A stretch of DNA of 61,019 nucleotides from Echinococcus granulosus (lineage: Eukaryota; Platyhelminthes; Cestoda; Cyclophyllidea; Taeniidae): contig NW_020170577.1 of assembly GCF_000524195.1 (NCBI RefSeq), forward strand, positions 22,574-83,592, in the 5' to 3' direction. The notes beneath the pieces are model-generated. The model saw only the letters and a list, made by a program, of their open reading frames with translations, ran no database searches and was not told the origin of the DNA. Numbering within the stretch: position 1 is the first letter of the stretch; the number at the start of each line of letters is the position of its first letter. Shown here piece by piece: positions 46,886 to 59,789 of the stretch. Made by a program: the position numbers and the translations under genes.

Positions 46886-49600
46886 CAATGCGCTTCCATA
46901 ACGCTAACTCACACAAGTTTTGCTGCTTATTTTGACTGAACATGTGAACACCAGTGTTGGTAAATTTGAGGTAATTACTTCCAAAATGCTTGTCTCTTGA
47001 GTCACAACTTACCAGCCGACATTTCTAATACCTTTTTGAATGAATAGTCAAAATTTACAAATTTCTGATTGCTATATTTTTGGCTAATTTGTCTAGTGTC
47101 CAGGGTAACTATTTGGCTTTCAAAAATCCGCTGTTACCTATTTTTGTTTCTTATATCGACATCGACTTCCTTTCCATTGCTGTTAATGCGCGTTTTATGT
47201 GGACGAATCAAAAATTGAGATGTTAACAAAACCCACTTACCCATAGTATGGATAATGAATTAAAACTCAGCTATAAGTAGACAGGTGGAAGAGGGGCGGG
47301 CTTAAATGTCACTTTCCATTAGTCGTTAAAGTGATCTTCACGCTTGATAGAAAAAGTGCATTAGACACAACGTGGTATCCCAGATAGGCAAGCAGACAAA
47401 TGGGCAATCGGTCGGCTTCGCTTTGTCCTCTTACACAAACCCCGCATTTGAGCGTTCTTAATTTATGAAAATTTACTAAAAAACTCTCCTTCACACCTGC
47501 TCCATAGTTAATACAACCTCAGGGGAGTCTTCGATCATTAACGCTGTACCTCTTTGCGATAGCATTCGACTGTTATTTCAAGAGGTTTTGTAGTGATTTC
47601 ACAGGAAGTCTAATATCAAGTTTTATCTAAAAATACCACCACCTTAACTTCCCTTTCCATTCATTTTGCCGTATTTTAGGACTGAGATAATTACCTTATC
47701 AGGAAGGAAACAAGGTGATTTGCATTATGAAGAATCCATTTCTGCCCTAGTTGCGTTACTTGATGAAACCCGAAGATTGACCTTTCGATCAAAACATTCG
47801 AAATGGTGTAAATTACGTTGATTAATAGGTATTGATGGCTCGGAGAAACACTGAAAAAGGGTACGATTTTGGATACACTCATCTTCAGCTATGAAAACGT
47901 CACAATTTGACATTTGGTCTCCTCCTATGAAGGGACCTGGCTCAATCTTATGCTTCCACGAGATTGTGAATGCAAAGATTTTGTTAACCATTCAGGCTTC
48001 TCATTGAGTGGTACATGTATACTAGCATTAAGTTGAGAATTAATACCGTCAATCTAACGATGGATTTGAAAACTGCATCACAATAACAAGTGTGGACAGC
48101 AGTGGTGTTTTTATTCATGTCGAGGCTGCTATTCCTCTCTAGTCATTTCTTTCAAACTTATTACCATTTTCTCCTTATTTGGCCAGTAATTACTTTTTTA
48201 CTGGCAACAAATTCCTTTCCCGACTTTAGTAGTTAGAATGCCTTTTAGCAGCCACAAATGTCAAGTGAATCGCAGTGGTGACCTGCACTACTAAATGGCA
48301 TCTCGTGTCCCAAAAACTACATGATGTTGAACAGCAGCAAAGTAGCGGGTAAAAATGGTTCTACCAAACCATACCTTGAGTAGGTGGCTTAGAACATCAC
48401 CTGTTTGTTAGCATATATCTTCATGCTGTAGAACCTGTTTGACAGCGATTAATTTGGCAGACGGGTGAATTATTGAGCATAAAAATGTAAACAGCTTTGC
48501 GATGCAAATAATGCCTTTGTACAAAAAGAGATTCTGGTAACCTACATTGGTATCGTTTGTAGGTAACATATAGCCACTTTGAAGACAGGACTTTAAATGG
48601 CTGAGACTGTGGTTCTCCTCTGTTTTTCTATTCCGAATTGCTCTATCGAATGCTAGATCCTGCAACAATGTTCAAACTGAATATCCACATAAATTTTTTT
48701 GTAAGCTTATCAGAATATTTATTTTTTAAACTAAAAAGGGACAAATGGACAATTTGCTGCTTTCGGTATGGTTACTGAATGTCACTAGTGGCAGGATTTG
48801 AAAACTTTTATGCGTGTAACTCAGTGCAATCTTTTGGTTGTTTGTTTAACCCTTGGTTTTGGCAAGAAACTATTGGGGCCAAGGGTAGGTGGTCTGACCT
48901 TCGGGCTATGCCAGCAGCTCACAAGACATTCACTGTTTTGGCAGTGCACGTTCCAACCCAGCATTACATTATCGTATACCTTCATGGATGACTGGGGGAG
49001 CTATATTAGAGCAATTGCACTAAGACGGAAGTTGTTTGTAAGCAAACTGCAAGTTCTTGAGTAAAAAGTCACAGAAATGGGTAAAATTAAAAAAAACTAC
49101 GGTTATCACAAGCATAAATGAGGATGGAAGGTGGGTTTGAGTCAGGCTACGGTGACATTTTTCCCCTCATCATAATTTCAACCTTCCTAAGGGGGAGGAG
49201 ACATACTAGATACGCGGTGGGAAAAATCACCTGTCAACTGCGCAGAAGGGGAAGGTCGTCTAAAACAGAAACACGCAAAACAAAATTGTGCTCCTCGATT
49301 GTAGTAACTCCTCGCTCCGACATTGCAACTGCACACAACGGTTGGCTCAGCTTCTTGGGTAATGTACAAGTCGTTTCTCCCGGACACAAAAGTCCCTCAA
49401 TGACACAACCGGTAGTTCAAACGTACCATTGTAGAGTCCAATAAAATAAATAATTAATATTGAGGTCGAAGGGGTGTGACTCGAGCTCTTCAAGCAAGGT
49501 TTTGCCATCAATCCACTATGATTTCTTCTGATTAAAAACAAAGTATTAGGGGTCTGAAGACGAGGTCTGGAAATAAACAATGTGGTCGCAAGAGCTCTGT

Positions 49601-50419
49601 GCCATCAGACAACTTACTGTCCTGGCCAATCTCGATGAAACTCAAAAAGCAAGTAGGACTTGAATCCTCCAAAATTAATTTGTCCTTTACTACTCAATTC
49701 TCCCGAACTCGCATGCACTTGTCATCCTATTCCTTGTCCCGAAAATGTCCCCCAAACCTACAACAATGGTGAGAAAATTTTCGGTGAAGATGTTTGTTAA
49801 AACAAAACATATGCTAGAGCTCCTTGCATACTTTCCACGATGGGACAATTGTTAGGTGACATTAAAATCTAGTACAGAAGACAAGTGTAAGCATAGCTGA
49901 GTTTTGTGGAACTGAAGAAAATTGGTTTGGTTTCAAAGAATTGACTCTAGTGTTCTAGGTCCTTCTTGCGGAGGCTACAGAGGGGGACTGAATAAAAAAC
50001 TGTTCCTAAAGACCCGAAGCCAATCCACGGTTTTGGTTTTAGGTCGAAATTTGTTACCGTAGGCTTAAAAAGGATTTCCTTTAATCAGATACCCAAGTGT
50101 CTCCTCACTGCAGAAAGGAATGGTGCATTTTTCAGTTTCCAAAAGCAGAGTCTCACTTGCAAGTTCAGATCCAGTTTGGTATTTATAAAAGGGCACAAGA
50201 ATAGGTTAGTAGGTTAGTCAGTCGGTATTTTAACCAAATATCTAACATTTCTAGCTGTGTGATATTTTTTCGTCATCAACGCTATTAATATATTGTCACA
50301 AATTCCCCATGTCTGGTAATTGTGCTTTAGCAAGGAGCATTTAAGTAGTGGGTGGGAAGGGGACTACATTCATTGCTTAGTTCCAAACTCACAAATGACT
50401 TCCACGATGAAACACGCAA
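49601..50419. other. Unassigned stretch
   Basis: No gene or shared repeat was recognised between module H and module I. Confidence 0.35.
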
Positions 50420-52600
50420 ATTTATTTAACCTACCATGGTGCCTTCTTCCACCATTATAGACCATTTATCTCAGTCAAAATTCCCGCCCTTCTAAATGGG
50501 CTAGCCTGCCATGGCAATTGGATTTCATCAGTTGATCTATGAATCTTTGCATTTTCCAGTTGAGTCAAGACAACGCTTTCTTCTGACCTCAGAAAGGGGA
50601 ATTTAAGGTAATTAAACTTGTTGATTCTGAGCAAGTCATTTCCACAGGATAGCCTCATAGTGTGACCTCCAATGCAGTAGTAATCAAAGCTGAGCCCCTT
50701 TCAATTGTTCTGTCCATTGTCTCCAACCTTTGAGCGGAGAAGGGAAAATGTGCGCAAGCGAATGCCCCTCGACATCCCTTTCTATCTTGGCAAGAAAAGT
50801 GTTCTCATCCCACTTGTAAAAGCATTTTAAGATTGTCAAACTTGGCAGTGTCATGCTTCATTATAATGTCACTTAAAATTGAAGCTCACGAATCCCGTAT
50901 TCCCTTATGGCATGAGTGTAACTTGCAAGGTAACTGCAGTTAGGTTAATATAGTTGATAAGAGATTTCAGACAAATAGTTCGCCATAAAACCTCGATATG
51001 GGCTTAAAAGCAGAGAGGGACCTCGCCTAACACAAACTAGCATTTAAATGGCGTTTACCTTGCAGGTTTGCAATTCCTACTTGCTCCTCTGATTGGGCTA
51101 ACTTTGTTGGCACAGAGCTGCACCAAAGACAATAAAAAAAGGTAAATCAACTAGGGATACCACTTTATTCGCGATATTATTAAGAGTGGTTGGGTGGATT
51201 TGAATGTATCGGGTCATTCGACGATAGCATAGACTAAGATAGAGGAATGAGAAGGTGCTCATTCTATTGCACAAGAAGGTGGTACATTTAAATCCTTATA
51301 AGAGGGGCTGATTTTTCCAACTTTATGGTTGAACGGAAAGACCATGATTTAGCACCATACTACTAAAGAAGATGGCGTCGGTATGAAGTGGGAAGATAGC
51401 CGGCCTTGTTAGTCCAGCCAGGTGAAATGAGAGGCCCAATGACGAGGTCAAGATAGAGAAGGTACTTAGCGGTACCGAATTAAGCTGTTTTTAATATGGC
51501 AAGAAAAATTTATTCACAAGCCAAACATCAAAAGTTGCAGTGGTAGCACTTTTCAGTTAGTCTATATAAACAGGGAAAAAGTTATTTCAGGCAGTAAAAT
51601 CTGCACAATCTTCCCTAAATTCTACCTTTTACAAATGAAGTTGACATAGAGAGTGCTTTTGCCCCTATCCTTGATGAGGCGAGTCCTCACACTTTTCCAG
51701 TATGTTTCAGAAATGAGACCATAGCTTTCAGGTGTAACTGGATGCTGCTTGCTGTTAGCATCAAGACCTATTTCGAATAGAGCCATACTTTTTGAAAGGA
51801 TGAAATTTTTCCTTATCCCGAAACTATTTACATGGTCATGAATTATTTAAAGCACTGAGGATTTGGAGAAATCTCTTAGCACTTCAATGACGCGTTAGCT
51901 TTCAGTGCCCTCTCGACTTCCTCCTTCCCTGAACCAGCACGTCAGTTAGTAGGCTAAACTTGAATTGGCGAGCACAATTGGTGTCTGTTGGAGCCACATG
52001 GAAAGTAAGGCGGTTGATTTTCCTTCTGCGGTACTAATATAGAAGGCGATTTTTCATTCGGTCAATTTCACATGCACCTCGGCTGGTGAATGCCCATAAA
52101 TCTTCACAGGTTGGATAAATAAACGTGGTCTAAGTGATAAACTCATACTCGGCCTAGCAAGAAAATTTCTGCCCACTATCTCAATTTGAAAGCCCGCGTC
52201 TGCTTTTCACATGTACTTTACCACTGTCATTAATGTTTACTCTGCAGTTCGAAGTGACAATTGCGGCTTGCCCTGGCGCACAGCACGCACATTTCTTAAA
52301 TCACTTTAACAAAAAGGTCCAACCCATAGAAATGGGGCAAAAGATGGATAGAATAATGGGCTGTAAAGCTTGCATGAACGTGGCAGTTACAACAAAAAAT
52401 GGTCACCTTTCAGAATTCCATTCCTGATTTCTTTTAAAGAGTATATAGTGCAAATGATTTTAGCTGTGGAGATAAGTAGACTGTGGACTTGCTCAAGTTT
52501 GTTTGCCTGTCAAAGTGAATCCATGTTTTAATGAAAATAAGTTCCTGTTTTACGCAAAACAAGCACCTTTCAAATATTTCCAAGCTGGGTAAAATTTGCT
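50420..52600 (+). repeat. Dispersed modules I, J, K and part of B
   Basis: I (50,420-50,860) resembles 35,470-35,910. J-K (50,960-52,100) resembles 25,021-26,250. From 52,080 the sequence matches module B (compare 52,100-52,320 with 53,580-53,810: AGAAAATT-C, GTCTGCTTTTCACA, CAGCACGCACA). Module B therefore appears twice within 2 kb. No intact protein frame was recognised. Confidence 0.55.
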
Positions 52601-55600
52601 GGGTGAATGAAGGGTAGTTGGCATTAACAGTAGATGTATGTCAAGAGAGCTCATTCAGTAGCACTTGAGAGGAGTTGCATCGTACAGTCAGTCATTTTAG
52701 CATCACAGCCATAAGCAATGGGGGTTTCAATAGCGATGTTACATGAGCTCAGAGCCTACACGGGATCACCTTATTATGACCCACCGCTTTTTGGTGCATA
52801 CGAATCTGGGAGATTCACTCTATGATTAGTCCCATCTTTTCCCAGGGTGTTGCTCCAGTTTGAACATTTTGTGTGTAGTTTAAAGGGGTAGTGAGTCAGT
52901 TTCAAAGGTTATTTAGGAATCTTTTCCTTCTTTTGTATAGTAAACCCTTTACCCAACCTTATTTTTGAATCCATATCGGCCCAGGCAGACAGGACGGTGC
53001 GGTAATTGGAGGTCAGACCTGTATTCAACATTGTTTTTTGATGTTTGGTATAGGTCAAGTAAGCCTCTCAAGTGCTATTTTAGCAGCATTTGGAGTCAAC
53101 CGTAGTGACAAATGAATGCATAATTAACACCTTTGCTACTAGAATCGCATCACAACACAAATATTTTATTGTTCCAATGTGCCACCAACAGTCATTAATG
53201 CTTCAATTAATTCCATTACGACAAGAGATTTGAGAAAAATAAATATTCTCAGGCTCATCCCTTCTTCTCTCTAACTCTCCACCAATCTATTTGCTGCACA
53301 ACTTGGAGCCACTGGTCATCATGAGCGGCTAGAGAGAACGTCACGTATTTGTGACCTCGACCTCAATAAAAACCCGGGTCACTACACATGGGTGAAACAG
53401 CTGGCCAACACCCTAGGGAGTGACAAACATGAGATTAAATTGAGTTTACACTGTTAAAACGGAATCGCCTATTTATAATTCAACTGGAATGCAATTCTGC
53501 TTCCTTCATCCATGACTTATTATAGTCCCTCTAGCGATACCAATAGAGAAGGCAATTTTTTGTTGGGATAATTTAACATGTACCCGGCCAGAGGATGCCT
53601 CCAATACTGCGTAGGTTGATAAAAAGAATTAATTTGTGTGTTAAGCCTTCCCACGCCCTCACAAGAAAATTCACCTTTTGCCTCCATTAATACGTCCACT
53701 TTTGCTTTTCTCACCCACACATTGCCACCGTAATTACCACCCATTTGGCTGATCCGAGTAACATCTACTGCTTGCCTCTACACAGCAGGCACAATTCACT
53801 TCATCAGCCTCTACTTTAAAATATTATCTTCTGCGACAAAACACGAAATGGGTCGACCAAGGGGAAGTACATTCACAGCGACAATAGAGAAAGCTCTTGT
53901 CATACATGCAGTAGTTGAGACTTTGTGCTGTCCATTGGACCAAGTATGGTTGACTATGCCAATGTGTGGATCATTTCTAAATGTCACACGGCAGAATGCA
54001 GGCCATATGCTCGAACATTTTCAAGCCCAGCTTCATTGTCGGATGTTGGGGTGGAGCTGACCACTTCCTTTGAGGGCATGAACCAGCAGCCATTTTAGTA
54101 ATGCCCTTGGTCGAGAACAACAATCCAAACCCAAATTTGCAAAACTGCACCTGTATTATTCTGGTGGGAAAGAGAATTTTCCTTTAATCATAGGGCTTAC
54201 AGATATGGTTGGATAGAAGTATCCTTTAGAGGGTCAGAAGGCCAATTTTTATTATACCCTATTGTCTGAATAGCTAGTTTTACTTTACCTCCCCTGCTAC
54301 ATTGTAAATAATTACTGAGGAGTTTCGTTTCAAGAAAGTGTGTTAATGGCAATTAAAATGACTGTCCTCTGTAATGATTAGGTCAGCTGAAAAGAAACAA
54401 AGTCCAAGTGGGCGACGGTGAATCCACGAATGCTTAATGGACATTTTAATAGAACTACATCCTCTAATTAAGGTAAATTGTAAATAAATAAGACAAATTT
54501 TAACTGTTCGAAGCCTAATCTGAGTCTTAAATTTTTGCGGTTAACCTGACACTCACACACGCGCTTGTCTGGAACGCAGTATCAATTCGGAAGAGGACTA
54601 TTATTTTCTGTGGCTCTCCAAGTTCCCGAGATACCAAACGACCTTGCCTCTCAAAATTTGCCTCATTTTTGGATACAATTGGTTTAGACATTATGCTGTC
54701 ATCTGTCAAGCTTGACTGAATCTGCAGGATCTGTCTAAATGCTAATGTCTCCTAGTCTCGGTTGATTAATGAATGCACACTGGAATGCAATTTTGGCTCG
54801 ACTTTCCTATGTCACTTTTGCACAGGCCTGACCTCTTAATACCTGGTGATGAGGTTTTAGCTACACACAGTAGTGTTAATTTGGGAAACAGTTAGAAATC
54901 GTCTTCTTTTATACGCCTAGGGATAATTACCGCAAAGGAATAGAAGCACACTGGTCCCTCGGCACTGAAATGGTATCCGACTTTCATGTAAGCCACTTCA
55001 AATACAAGACTTCATTTATCCTCGTTCAGACTGGTTCAACTATTTTTTGTTCCCAACCGCTCCAGTTCACCAAATGCGGCTATTTGAACTTGAATACACG
55101 AACTGTCTGTTGGGTAATTATCAAAGGTCGGTACTAGTTCAACAGCCGCTCTAGTGTTCTCGCCACTGACTCCGCTATCCGTGACAGATACTTGCTTTCA
55201 ATAAAATTTCATTATGATAAGCAGTCTGAGAAGTGAAGGTCTTCTGTACTTTTGGCGTGTTATTCAGCGGTCCCATCAAGCGGCTATCACCGTTTTTAAG
55301 AACTCAATGTGAAATGTTAGTACAATCGAACTGGAGGCTATAAGCATGAATAGTGCGAAATGTAATGAAGACTGTGCCTTACAGCCTAAGGATGCAGTCT
55401 TATTAAATGAATTTTTTTTGTAACTACTCTTCGTTCAAGTAAAACCGGCACCCTGTCAGAGTGTTCGCAAATTTGACAGTGTTTAAACATTCAAAATGCC
55501 CCATATATTTCCTTATTGCCTTGCGTATGGCAAATATTTACTTCTGGTGGAGAGGCTTGGCCATCATCTTGACCAATCAACCGTTCCCCTCCAACAACGC

Positions 55601-58600
55601 CAGTTCCTACAGATTTGCACCGCATTTTAATCAAACATGTACACCCAAATGTTAACAAATTGAAGGTGGTAGGAAAGATGGGCAGCCAGAAACACGGGCA
55701 GCCATTTGGCGGCTAAGCAGCCGAATTAGCATTCAACGTGCTAAATGCGGCTTATGCACCATCGCATTATTTTATCCAGAAAGCTTTGTCAACACACCCA
55801 CAAGAGGAGGAAGCCCAAAGGAGGATTTCTCTACTGGTAATTGAGCGCAGCTCAGCACCAAGGCCTGTCTGTGTCTGCCAGTTTGAACCGGTACACGAGA
55901 GTGAAATCGCGTAAGCAAAGAAGTGAGAATAATTGTGATTTCAGTCGGACGGTGTCTAATTTACTTTGAGATGTTTCATCCACGTAATATTTGGTGACGC
56001 TCACTTTGACGTCTGGGTGATTCTTTTGGCATTGGAGAAAGTAATATGATTACGGAACGTGCATTTGCAAAGAAGTGTGAGGTGCGATTTTATTTTGACT
56101 TGACAGGGATTTCTCGACCCCGATGCACATTATTAACATTGTTCGCATTAGTTGCACTAAGGGCTTCGACTTGAAACAAATAATACCGTTGGGACACATG
56201 ATTCGATTATTGTACCTACTGTCATGGCATTTAGGACGAAACGGATGCAGTGTGCAATGGTGGGAGAAGGCTGTCTCTGTGGGAAAGTGGATGACTCGAG
56301 ACATGACACTTGAAACAGTTGCTTAGAGTCGTGTCCGCACAGGTAAGCGGTGTCGCAGCGCTTTCCTTCACTCACAACTGACACCCAACGCTACCTGTGT
56401 GCTTGGCAAGACAGACTCTCAATGCCCTACTGTAGGCCCAACTTGAGTTGATAACTTGACGTGCACTTCACACTCCATCAAATCTCATTATTGAGGCAAG
56501 GTATTCAACTTCACCATTAGGTCGCCTTGGGAACAGTCACAATTTATTTAATGGTCCCAATAGCAACTCGCAAGACGTCCCTGATAGTTATCACGCACTT
56601 GCACCTATTTGCGGCAAACAGATGGCCAGTAAGATGGATGAGCAAATGCCACGTTCTTCCATTTTTATGTTGCGATGCTTCCTTCACCATTCTATCGTCA
56701 TACATGTTGAATGTGTCGCGCATATTTTGAACAGATACTCTTCATAGTGAAGTATGGAAAAATGAATGAACTGGAATGGAACATATTTGTCAAATCTAGT
56801 TTAATTGGGGTAGTGTACTCATCTCCACCAATTTGGCAATGTTGGCGAGATGTGTTGAATGGATTGTTGGTGGGACTGGGACGGTGGCACTGGTTAAAAC
56901 CGCTCATCACACTTTGTTGGACCGATCACTGATGTCCATGTCTCTAAGCATTTTGCTGTAGCCCAATGTTTTCGCACTTGAATCATTCTAACAAGGAACC
57001 AAAAGGACTGAATCTGAGGTATGCAAATGGGTAATACTTCCTCAAATTAAACGTCCAACTGCATTACTACAAAACGCATATTAGAGGCATGCATTTTTGG
57101 GATTTTTCAAATTTACTTTTAGCAGTCTGTGTTTGTTATACAATATTTCAAAACATTTAATCTTTGATTTAGTACTTGTTTATATTTGTTATGCACGGCA
57201 ATTTAGACTGCTTCTTTACCTGCAGAAAATTTTCATTCCTTAGTGCTGTTACTATATTTTGGAGGTCACTTTACCCTATTTGTGATTAGTCGGCTTCTCT
57301 TTGTCCTGATAAGCAATCATATCATTTGAAGTGACCTTATTTTGTGCGATTGTTTTTCAAAAGCCTCTTCTGCTCGACAGTTTAAGCATCCTCAGTAGAG
57401 GCCTTGATAATTAATGTTGCGCCGCGGTTGGATAACATTCGGCATCTGTTTCAGTAGGTTTTAAAGTGATTTCTGCAGGGAATTAACTCAACTATTTTTC
57501 AGAAGATCTACTTAAAATTCTCTTTACGGTCATTTTGACTTAATTCAGGTCAACATTAACGGCCGTATGAGGTAGACAACTGGAAGAATTTGAATAATTG
57601 GAAATTACACATTAAACACCTCTAGAACGAGTTTCTTCTGTAATCAATTTCAAAACAATTCGGCTTTATTTCGCATTCATTATTTTTCCAGGAAGTGAAC
57701 ACGGAACGGTAAAGCGATTTCCGGATTGGCTGAATTGCAGGAGAGGGGCGAGACACCTTGACGAGGGGTGGCTCCTGAAATTCTAGTGATAGACTGTAAG
57801 GGGAAAAGTATAACTGATGCTAAGCTCCATACTTCAGAAATTTTGTTGAAAAATACTAAGCAACCTACCACCTTCCTCCAGATCGGCCAGACAACAGCAA
57901 ATGCACTAAGCTTCCCTCAATCTTCTACCTTTTTCGCCGGAATTCAGTTGTTTAGCCACAATACTTTCTACCAAAATTTACAGAGTGATATCAATTACAC
58001 TAAAAAAAATGGGTTTTTATGGTCAGAGGAGTACTGAAAAAAAGTAATTTCGTATTTACTTGCGTCCATCTGTCAAGAAGTCCAAGCTTGACATTTTGCT
58101 CTCTCTTATTAAGAGATCTAGATTGACCTTGTAGGGCCAGGAGTCTCTGAATGCAAAGATTTTGTTAATCATATAGGCTCCTCGTTTTGCGATTTACATA
58201 ACCTTCAAGAGTGCTGAACTTTTGTCATTGAGATACCATATTGTCAGGAGTAAGTGATACCTGTCTGACAAGGAGTATGCAAACCCATTTACTCTATCAA
58301 ACAAGGATAATAGCGGTGTTTATTCATGCGGAGGCATCAATTCCTCTGTTGTCATTTCTTTTCAGCTCATTGAGGTTTCCTCCTACCTCTAGACAGAAAC
58401 TACTTTTTCCTATAGCAACGGGTTCCTCTCCCAACTATGGTAGTAAGATTGCGCTTTGGCAGGCACAAAGTGCCATTTGCACCGCAGTGGTGCCTTTCAT
58501 TACTAAATGTTTTCTCTCACTTAAAATCCAGGTATGGCTGATAGCAGCAATGAAACGGGACGATATGTTACTACCAAATCATGCCTTTTCGTTAACTCTC

Positions 58601-59640
58601 CGATCTTGTCCACCTATCATCTGATGTTTGGGGAAGCAGTGGGTCAGGCCATCTCTTGTTACCTGGCAAAAACCTTCGTTGTGGAGAAACTGTTTGGCTG
58701 CGAATAATTTGGCAACCAGTTTATATAAATCCGTACAAATGAAAACAACTTGGCGGCATGAACAATGTCTTTGTACAAAAAGGGGATTAAAGCTGCGTTC
58801 ATCAGTACCTATTTGAATAACATGCAACTACTTTAGAGACAGGCATTTATGACAAAAGCTGTGCTTCTCCACCATTCTCCGATGCGGAAATGTTTTTATC
58901 ATGTGGTGGATTCTCTAACAGTGCATCAAATGGCATAGATAAGCTCAAATAGAGTATTTTTAGAATAATTATTTTCCAAAGTAAAAAGAGGCAAATGGAC
59001 AATTCATTGATTTCGATGTGATTGCTAGATATCACTGGCAGCAGACTTTGAAGATTTTTTTAAGTGTAAAGTAGTGCCATAATTTAGTTGTTCGCTTAAC
59101 TCTTAGTTTTGATAATGGGACACGGAGATCTCTGCCATTGTAAGTCCGCAGGGCAACCTGAATTCCGGGCCATGCTATAAATTCCAAGACCTCCACATCG
59201 ACGGCACACATTCTGCGCTATATTAGAGCATTTCCCCTAGGATAGAATTTAACCCTAATTCAATCACAAGTTCGCGGGTAACACAGTCACAAAAGTGCGG
59301 AAAATCTAAAAAATTTTTTGTATGCATAAACGAGGATCGAAAGTAGGTTTGAGTCAAACATTTTTCTCCTTACCAAAACTTCACCTCCTAAAGAGGGCGT
59401 CTATTTAATACGTAGTAAAATCACATATCAAATGTGCAAAAAGAAAAGTTGGCCAAAAAGCGGAAATAAACAAAAGAGTTTGTTTTCATTCCTCAATTGT
59501 GGTAACTCCTCGCCTCGGCATCGTAACGGCAAACAATTGATTGCTCAGCTTGCAGGGTAATAGGCATGTTAACACCGCTGGAAGAAACTTTCTCTTCACC
59601 CACTACCAACATTACCTGCCATCCTGACTGATGGTGTTAG
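52601..59640 (+). repeat. Long mosaic repeat, plus copy P2 (A0-H), most complete
   Basis: The fullest version of the mosaic, about 7 kb without a gap: A0 (52,600-52,800), A (53,030-53,500), B (53,500-54,300), C (54,300-55,131), D (55,137-55,420), E (55,490-56,340), F (56,340-56,940), link (57,000-57,660), G (57,660-58,860) and H (58,880-59,640). At the point where the other two copies have N gaps, this one reads GGTCGG-TACTA-GTTCAACAGCC without interruption. Similarity to the other copies is roughly two-thirds by eye with many small indels. The longest plus frame (58,241-58,624, 127 codons) is broken by stops in the homologous part of P1 and resembles no known protein. Confidence 0.65.
53340..53355. 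repeat. GTCAC-N6-GTGAC dyad, third copy
   Basis: GTCACGTATTTGTGAC differs from the 44.2-kb copy by one base, in the 6-nt centre. Both pairing arms are untouched. Confidence 0.7.
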
Positions 59641-59789
59641 GGATGCCTCACAAGCGCAGGGTGTTAGCTGAAGGACGCATTTGCCATTTGCTACTGCGTT
59701 TGGTATCACTAAAGTAGCGGTATCTCAAATACTTGTGAAATTGTGAACTCGTTAGATGCATTGAATGATCCGGATGGTTGTTTCACCGC

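Larger units (their letters stand above)
43830..49600 (+). repeat. Long mosaic repeat, plus copy P1 (A-C, gap, E, G, H)
   Basis: Modules follow the order of the copy at 52.6-59.6 kb: A (43,830-44,300, with two GTCAC dyads), B (44,340-45,110), C to 46,785, gap, E (46,886-47,500), G (47,520-48,680) and H (48,720-49,600). Landmarks shared with P2 are AATGCATAATTAAC near 43,930, CATGCAGTAGTTAAGAAATTATGCCA near 44,702, TAATGTCTCCTAGTCTCGGTT near 45,642, and TTCCCAACC at 46,699. D is absent or lost in the gap, and about 1.1 kb of late E and F is missing. H contains a truncated LTR-like block (48,830-49,010) that is also present in P2, so that insertion predates the duplication. No coding domain is recognised. 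Confidence 0.62.

Noticed and set aside
58241..58624. 127-codon plus-strand frame in module G
   Set aside because: The homologous part at about 48,000-48,400 has several stops, and no domain is recognisable.
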